Source: JAAYSA01 sp035367155 (lineage in GTDB: Bacteria; Bacillota_I; Bacilli_A; RFN20; CAG-826). Taken from it: DNA of 64,000 nucleotides. The notes below the pieces were generated by a model. The model had not been told where the DNA came from. It did no database searches and worked only from the letters and a program-made list of their open reading frames with translations. The stretch spans positions 1 through 64,000 of the forward strand of contig DAOSJI010000001.1 in NCBI GenBank assembly GCA_035367155.1, given 5' to 3'. This document shows positions 59,831 to 64,000 of the stretch, piece by piece; position 1 is the first letter of the stretch; each line of letters begins with the position of its first letter. The position numbers and the translations under genes are program-made.

Positions 59831-60411
59831 AAGAACATAAAAGTTAATATTCCAACAATTGCACCTAAAACAATAAGTAAAATTGGGTGCAATTGTTTTT
59901 TATTTAAGTATCGATAACCAAAATAAAGAAGAGCAAAATTGATTAACAATACGATGTTACGTAAATCAATAGGCTCATTAGGATTAATTAAAAAGCTTAG
60001 ACCTGTTTTTAAAACTAGAGTTACACCTGCTGCTGCAATAAGTGCTACTACAACTGGTTGAATCCCGCGTAAACCTGCTCGAACAAACTTCTTTTCTAAA
60101 AATGAGTGGAAGAATTTAGCAATTAATAAAATGATAATAAAACTTGGTAAAGTAACACCAATTGTAGCAACTAGCGCACCTAAAAAGCCAGCTTGAGTAG
60201 TACCAACAAATGTAGCCATATTAACTGCAAATGGGCCAGGCGTCATCTCACTAATACCAATAAAGTTAATTAATTCGTCATAAGTAATCCAGCCTCTAGA
60301 AAGTGTTTCCATTTCAATTAGAGGAATCATTGCATATCCACCGCCAAAGGTAAATAAACCTACCTTAAAGAAAACATAAAAAAGAAGAAGTAAAGTTATT
60401 GCTAAACTCAT
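59827..60411 (-). CDS. chrA: Short chromate transporter-family protein ChrA, copy 2 of a pair
   Basis: This is a 194-residue, half-size CHR protein with about six membrane helices. It carries the family motif FFKVGLFTFGGGYAMIPLIE and the second motif SEMTPGPFAVNMATFVG. Paired short ChrA proteins work together as a heteromeric transporter in some bacteria; chromate efflux is documented for some members, while the natural substrate of gut homologues is unclear. Its ATG overlaps the stop of the preceding chrA by 4 nt (ATGA). Confidence 0.9.
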   Translation of the reverse strand: MSLAITLLLLFYVFFKVGLFTFGGGYAMIPLIEMETLSRGWITYDELINFIGISEMTPGPFAVNMATFVGTTQAGFLGALVATIGVTLPSFIIILLIAKFFHSFLEKKFVRAGLRGIQPVVVALIAAAGVTLVLKTGLSFLINPNEPIDLRNIVLLINFALLYFGYRYLNKKQLHPILLIVLGAIVGILTFMFF

Positions 60412-60995
60412 TTCTTCCTCCCTTTTAAATAAGGAACAAGGCCGTATAAAACTAAGCCAAGTAACATCCCCATTATGATAAAGTAAATTGAACTTATTCT
60501 AATATTTAAAATTGAAAATACGATTTGAAGAATGAAAATAACAATTAACATTATGATTGAATATACATCAAACTTAATTGCTTTACCTATTCGCCATGCC
60601 GCATCAAGAATTAAAATTGCAACTGCTATTTTAATACCTTTAAATGCTGCGGCAATTAAAGGAAAAGAAAGTAAATCGCGGAAAAAATAACTAATTATTA
60701 AAATAATACAAAAGGATGGCAAAACCACGCCCAAAGTTGCAAAAAAGGCTCCTAAAAAGCCTCCAACACGATAGCCAACATAGGTGGAAGAATTAATTGC
60801 AATTGGACCTGGTGTACTTTCTGCAATTAAAATCATATCATTCATTTCTTGAGCTCGTAGCCATTTGTGTTTATTTACGACTTGATCCTGAATTAACGGG
60901 ATCATTGCATAGCCACCACCAAAAGTAAAAAGACCTATTTTAAAAAATGTAATAAAAAGGGTCCATAATTGTTTTATTTTGCTAGTTTTAGGCAT
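60408..60995 (-). CDS. chrA: Short chromate transporter-family protein ChrA, copy 1 of a pair
   Basis: This 195-residue partner has the same fold and motifs (FFKIGLFTFGGGYAMIPLIQ, ESTPGPIAINSSTYVG), preceded by a short basic N terminus (MPKTSKIK) and ending in a basic tail (YLKGRKK). The two copies are clearly different in sequence, as expected for the two halves of a heterodimer. It starts 15 nt after the epimerase gene on the minus strand, so the three genes probably form one transcript. Confidence 0.9.
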   Translation of the reverse strand: MPKTSKIKQLWTLFITFFKIGLFTFGGGYAMIPLIQDQVVNKHKWLRAQEMNDMILIAESTPGPIAINSSTYVGYRVGGFLGAFFATLGVVLPSFCIILIISYFFRDLLSFPLIAAAFKGIKIAVAILILDAAWRIGKAIKFDVYSIIMLIVIFILQIVFSILNIRISSIYFIIMGMLLGLVLYGLVPYLKGRKK

Positions 60996-61010
60996 ATTAA
61001 ATTAATATTT

Positions 61011-62054
61011 CTATTTTTCTTTACAGTAAAATTCAAAGTACCATTGAGCAAAATTACGAAGTCCCGTACGTAAAGATGTTGCTGGTTTATAACCAAAGTC
61101 CCTTTCTAGTGGAGTTGTATCTGCATATGTAATAACGACATCGCCTTTTTGCATTGGAACTTTTTTCATATGTTGTTTATAGTTATAATCTTTTTCTAAT
61201 ACACCAGCTCGGACTAATTCTTCTTGGAGAATATTAACAAAATCAAGAAGATTTACAGGTTTACTATTGCCGATGTTATATAACTTATATGGTGGAATTG
61301 GTAAACCATCATCTCCATCTTTTTTAAGTGGTGGTCTTTTCATGACACGAATAACACCTTCAACAATATCATCAACATATGTAAAGTCGCGTTGACAATT
61401 TCCATAATTAAAAATTTCAATAGTTTCCTTTTTGATTAATTTATTTGTAAAACTAAAATAGGCCATATCAGGACGACCAAGCGGTCCATAAACAGTAAAA
61501 AAACGAAGACCGGTAGAGGGAATATTATAGAGTTTACTATAAGCATGGGCCATAAGTTCGTTACTTTTTTTAGTTGCAGCATATAAACTAACAGGGTTAT
61601 CAACTTTATCTTCAACACTATAGGGGACTTTTGTGTTAGCACCATAGACACTGCTACTTGAAGCATAAACTAAGTGTTTAACCTGGTTATAGCGGCACGC
61701 TTCTAAGATATTAAACATTCCAACAAGATTAGCACTTACATAATCTTCTGGATGTGATATTGAGTGACGTACACCAGCTTGAGCCGCAAGATGGATAACA
61801 TAGTCAAATTGATGGTCTTTAAATAATTTATCAATGAAAGTTTTATTAGAAATATCTCCCTTAATAAATGAAAAATTGCTTGAAGATGCAAGAAGTTTAA
61901 GGCGTTCATCTTTAAGTCGGACATCGTAATAATCGTTTAAATTATCGATTCCAATAACTTCATAATTTTCATTTTTTACTAATTCTTTACTTAAAAAGGC
62001 GCCGATAAATCCAGCGGCTCCTGTTACTAATATTTTATCCTTGTTATTTGTCAT
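61011..62054 (-). CDS. NAD-dependent epimerase, UDP-glucuronate 4-epimerase (CapI)-like
   Basis: This 347-residue extended SDR enzyme has the NAD loop VTGAAGFIGAFLSKEL, IDNLNDYYDVRLKDERL (typical of the UDP-glucuronate 4-epimerase group), AAQAGVRHSISHPEDYV, active-site YAATKKSNE, and FTVYGPLGRPDMAYFSFT. It probably makes UDP-galacturonate for surface polysaccharide. UDP-glucose 4-epimerase is less likely from the N-terminal motif, though it would fill the missing GalE step. A GGTTAGGT stretch upstream is a weak ribosome binding site. Confidence 0.82.
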   Translation of the reverse strand: MTNNKDKILVTGAAGFIGAFLSKELVKNENYEVIGIDNLNDYYDVRLKDERLKLLASSSNFSFIKGDISNKTFIDKLFKDHQFDYVIHLAAQAGVRHSISHPEDYVSANLVGMFNILEACRYNQVKHLVYASSSSVYGANTKVPYSVEDKVDNPVSLYAATKKSNELMAHAYSKLYNIPSTGLRFFTVYGPLGRPDMAYFSFTNKLIKKETIEIFNYGNCQRDFTYVDDIVEGVIRVMKRPPLKKDGDDGLPIPPYKLYNIGNSKPVNLLDFVNILQEELVRAGVLEKDYNYKQHMKKVPMQKGDVVITYADTTPLERDFGYKPATSLRTGLRNFAQWYFEFYCKEK

Positions 62055-62132
62055 AATGTTTACCTAACCTTTATCAATAATAATATTATCAAATTAAATG
62101 TATCTTGTGAAATTAAAACTCAGTTTTAATTA

Positions 62133-62161
62133 CTGACTTTTACCTTTATCATTGATACAAT
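62133..62161 (+). promoter_or_regulatory. Promoter of the ABC exporter genes
   Basis: CTGACT (62133-62138), a 17-nt spacer and TACAAT (62156-62161), preceded by TGA as an extended -10. Confidence 0.6.
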
Positions 62162-62186
62162 AAGGGCAGTAGTTTACTTCATTTAA

Positions 62187-62194
62187 GGGGGGGG
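62187..62194 (+). repeat. G8 homopolymer in the ribosome binding site of the ABC ATPase gene
   Basis: Eight consecutive G, 7 nt before the ATG at 62202 and 4 nt before the ATG at 62199, in otherwise AT-rich sequence. It forms the Shine-Dalgarno region itself, so a change in length would alter spacing. Confidence 0.8.
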
Positions 62195-62201
62195 TGAAAT
62201 G

Positions 62202-63101
62202 ATGGAAACAATTATTAGTGTTAATAATTTAGATAAAAGCTATGGAAAGCACCAAGTACTTTTTGATTTTAATCTTAAAGTTAAAAGAGGTGAATGTTTA
62301 GGTGTTGTTGGTCCTAACGGAGCAGGAAAAACAACGCTTTTAGAATGTATTGAAGGACTTAGAAAATGGCAAAAAGGCGAAATTATTATTGACGGCAGAA
62401 CAATTGAGGAAAACCCTAAATATCTTAGAAGCATAATGGGAGTTCAGCTTCAATCTTCCTCTCTTCCAGATGAGATTAAAGTAAAAGAAGCGATTGAACT
62501 TTTCGCGGTTGAACATAATGTTTCTATAAATGAAAAGTTACTTGATGAACTTGATGTTGGAAATTTAGTAAATCAACAATACGGAAAACTTTCAACTGGG
62601 CAAAAAAGACGTCTCCATCTTTTACTTGCTATTCTTCATGATCCAGAAATCATTATTTTAGATGAGCCGACTGCTGGACTTGATGTTAACGCTAAATACC
62701 TCCTTTATTTAAAAATTAATCAACTTAAAGAAAGCGGAAAAACGATTTTATTAACTTCTCACGATATGTATGAGGTTGAAAATTTATGTGATCGAGTTGC
62801 GTTTCTTGAAAATGGTCGTGTTGGAAAAGAAATAACAAAAGATTCAATTCTAGATCAAGATAAACAAATAATTGTAGTTTCAACAAAAAAACAGAGTCTA
62901 AAAAATGTTGATATGATGTATTCAACATTAATAGAAGAAAAAGAGGCTGAACTATTTTTTGAATGTAGCAATATTAGTGCTTGCCTTAAAGAGCTTTTAG
63001 AACATCTTAACTCAAAGGATGATGAAATTATCGATTTATATATTAAAAAGAAGACAGTAGAAGAAGAGTTAACAAAAATGATGCGAGGTGAAGGAAAATG
63101 A
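62202..63101 (+). CDS. ABC transporter ATP-binding protein
   Basis: This is a 299-residue ATPase of the ABC-2 exporter type. Walker A is GVVGPNGAGKTTLLE, the signature is KLSTGQKRRLH (LSTGQ for LSGGQ), Walker B IIILDEPTAGLD and the H-loop LLTSHDMYE. A 90-residue C-terminal extension follows. ATG 62202 is used; 62199 is the adjacent alternative, and either lies right behind the G8 tract. It overlaps the permease gene by 4 nt. Substrate unknown; the DrrA/NodI-like pattern suggests a drug or lipid-linked export substrate. Confidence 0.92.
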   Translation: METIISVNNLDKSYGKHQVLFDFNLKVKRGECLGVVGPNGAGKTTLLECIEGLRKWQKGEIIIDGRTIEENPKYLRSIMGVQLQSSSLPDEIKVKEAIELFAVEHNVSINEKLLDELDVGNLVNQQYGKLSTGQKRRLHLLLAILHDPEIIILDEPTAGLDVNAKYLLYLKINQLKESGKTILLTSHDMYEVENLCDRVAFLENGRVGKEITKDSILDQDKQIIVVSTKKQSLKNVDMMYSTLIEEKEAELFFECSNISACLKELLEHLNSKDDEIIDLYIKKKTVEEELTKMMRGEGK

Positions 63102-63820
63102 AAACATTAAAAGCACTTTTTGTTAATTTAAAAATATATTATTTAATGACATTTAGAAATGTCTTCTTAGTTATTGCTCATTACTTATTGCCAATTCTAT
63201 TTTATCTACTTTTTAGTGTCGTTTTTGTTGGAATTTCTCCTGATAATAAGATAACAATTATTGCAAGTATGACTGCTTTTGCTATTGCAATGAATAGCTA
63301 TATTGGTCTACCAGGAAGCGTATCTCGCTATGCAGTTGGCGATATTAAAAGAGCCTATATTGCAGGAGGAATTAGCCTTTGGCGTGTTTTTATTTGTGCT
63401 GGGATTAGTAATTTTATTCACTCACTAATTACCTCATTAGTAATTTTATTTACAGCAGGGCCATTATTTGGTGCTACTTTTCCAAGCTCGATTCTATGGT
63501 TCCTTTTAGCACTTTTAATTAGTATTGTTCTTGCTACTTTAATTGGAGTAGCGATTGGTATGTTTTCTAAAAGCCGCAATGTCGCGACTCTACTTTCCCA
63601 AGTTGTCTTTCTTCCTTCTCTTTTTCTAAGTGGAGCGATGATTCCCCTTGATGTTCTACCAAAATTTCTTCAATATGTTACCTATATAATTCCCTTAAGA
63701 CATAGCGTTACACTTTTAGGCGGCTATGATTTAGTTGCACTTTTAGTCTCACTTGGTTTTATAATTGTTTTAACTATCTTACTAGTAATTAGATATAAAT
63801 TAATCACAAAAAGAGAGTAG
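63098..63820 (+). CDS. ABC-2 type transporter permease
   Basis: This 240-residue integral membrane protein has about six helices and the ABC-2 signature region FLPSLFLSGAMIPLDVLPKFLQYVTYIIPLRH near the C terminus. It overlaps the ATPase gene by 4 nt (ATGA), so the two genes encode one exporter. No terminator is obvious before greA. Confidence 0.9.
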   Translation: MKTLKALFVNLKIYYLMTFRNVFLVIAHYLLPILFYLLFSVVFVGISPDNKITIIASMTAFAIAMNSYIGLPGSVSRYAVGDIKRAYIAGGISLWRVFICAGISNFIHSLITSLVILFTAGPLFGATFPSSILWFLLALLISIVLATLIGVAIGMFSKSRNVATLLSQVVFLPSLFLSGAMIPLDVLPKFLQYVTYIIPLRHSVTLLGGYDLVALLVSLGFIIVLTILLVIRYKLITKRE

Positions 63821-63888
63821 ATATTATCTTTTTGCTACTAACATTGGCACTAATAAAAAACTTTGTAGATAAATATATCTAATCTTGT

Positions 63889-63894
63889 TATAAT
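63889..63894 (+). promoter_or_regulatory. Extended -10 box of greA
   Basis: TGT-TATAAT with TATAAT at 63889-63894, 24 nt before the ATG; the -35 region is poor. Confidence 0.5.
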
Positions 63895-63917
63895 ACACAT
63901 TGAAATGCGAGGTATTT

Positions 63918-64000
63918 ATGGAAAATAACAAATTCGCCTTAACTGAACAAGGATATAAAATTTATAAAGATGAACTACAACACTTAATTACGGAAGTTCG
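63918..64000 (+). CDS. greA: Transcription elongation factor GreA, 3' end cut by window
   Basis: Only the first 27 codons are in the window. NKFALTEQGYKIYKDELQHL matches the start of the GreA coiled coil (typically a start followed by LTxEGxxxLxxEL). GCGAGG precedes the ATG. GreA rescues backtracked RNA polymerase. Confidence 0.75.
   Translation, partial: MENNKFALTEQGYKIYKDELQHLITEV

Noticed and set aside
61011..62054. Calling the epimerase GalE to complete the Leloir pathway
   Set aside because: The N-terminal NDYYDVRLKDERL pattern and overall wording fit the UDP-glucuronate 4-epimerase group better than GalE.
63821..63917. Possible small RNA or tRNA in the gap before greA
   Set aside because: No cloverleaf or stable hairpin could be drawn; only the greA -10 box and ribosome binding site are supported.
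1..64000. Insertion sequences, integrases, prophage or conjugative genes
   Set aside because: No transposase, recombinase, phage structural or relaxase motifs were found among the readable proteins; the window looks like stable chromosome.

Overview
The window is 64 kb of clearly AT-rich bacterial chromosome, densely packed and mostly co-directional. It looks like an uncultured, anaerobic, gut-type low-GC Bacillota (class Bacilli, near the RF39/Erysipelotrichia/Acholeplasma-like lineages). The evidence is a Firmicute-style gene order (rimP-nusA-ylxR-ylxQ-infB-rbfA-truB-ribF; alaS-ruvX-DUF1292), a T-box leader, CIRCE operators, an RNase J-family protein, a flavodiiron protein and short mollicute-like versions of ClpB and IF-2. 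Standard stop codons are used: TGA ends ylxQ and truB, and Trp is TGG. The taxonomic placement is inference. A 100-N scaffold gap lies inside infB.

Layout. 1-2143: 3' part of an EF-G-like factor and a small membrane protein. 2262-12214: a galactoside locus with a GPH-type symporter, a GH2 beta-galactosidase coupled to a NYN-domain RNase (minus strand), a divergent GH36 alpha-galactosidase, galT and galK. 12266-14408: a TPR protein and a protein resembling a degenerate ADP-ribosylglycohydrolase. 14485-23335: surface lipoproteins (GH13 amylase, InlB-repeat-like protein, two endonuclease I proteins) interleaved with HrcA-type-regulated clpB and rimO. 23389-27724: a CapE-like dehydratase, tRNA-Thr(GGT), a PadR-DUF1700-DUF4097 operon and a Fic protein. 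27869-39784: the rimP-nusA-infB operon, a divergent TtcA-like/GNAT-like fusion, truB-ribF-flavodiiron protein, rpsO and pnp. 39926-42963: a three-gene FAD oxidoreductase/DUF1667 cluster. 43037-50735: an RNase J2-like protein, ftsK, type I pullulanase, an SSB-like protein and plsC. 50728-59830: rsmF-like, pdp, rarA, dtd, mnmA, T-box-alaS, ruvX and DUF1292. 59827-64000: paired chrA, a UDP-glucuronate-epimerase-like enzyme, a two-gene ABC exporter and the start of greA.

Functionally this is a sugar- and starch-fermenting anaerobe. A lipoprotein amylase with a pullulanase-type starch-binding domain would act outside the cell and the pullulanase has no signal peptide; alpha- and beta-galactosides enter through the symporter and pass through GalK/GalT. 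The two nuclease lipoproteins and the pyrimidine-nucleoside phosphorylase fit scavenging of extracellular DNA.

No mobile element, prophage or CRISPR array was seen, and nothing here is a clear-cut new multi-gene system. The most unusual signals are: a set of extended -10 promoters placed so that the mRNA should begin at or next to the start codon (leaderless); several strong palindromes inside promoters; a TtcA-like/GNAT-like fusion; a degenerate RNase J; a possible ADP-ribosylglycohydrolase-fold pseudoenzyme; a Fic gene with 12-bp iterons at its promoter; a G8 tract in the ABC exporter's ribosome binding site; and a 55-bp duplication around the N gap that marks an assembly artefact rather than a broken infB.
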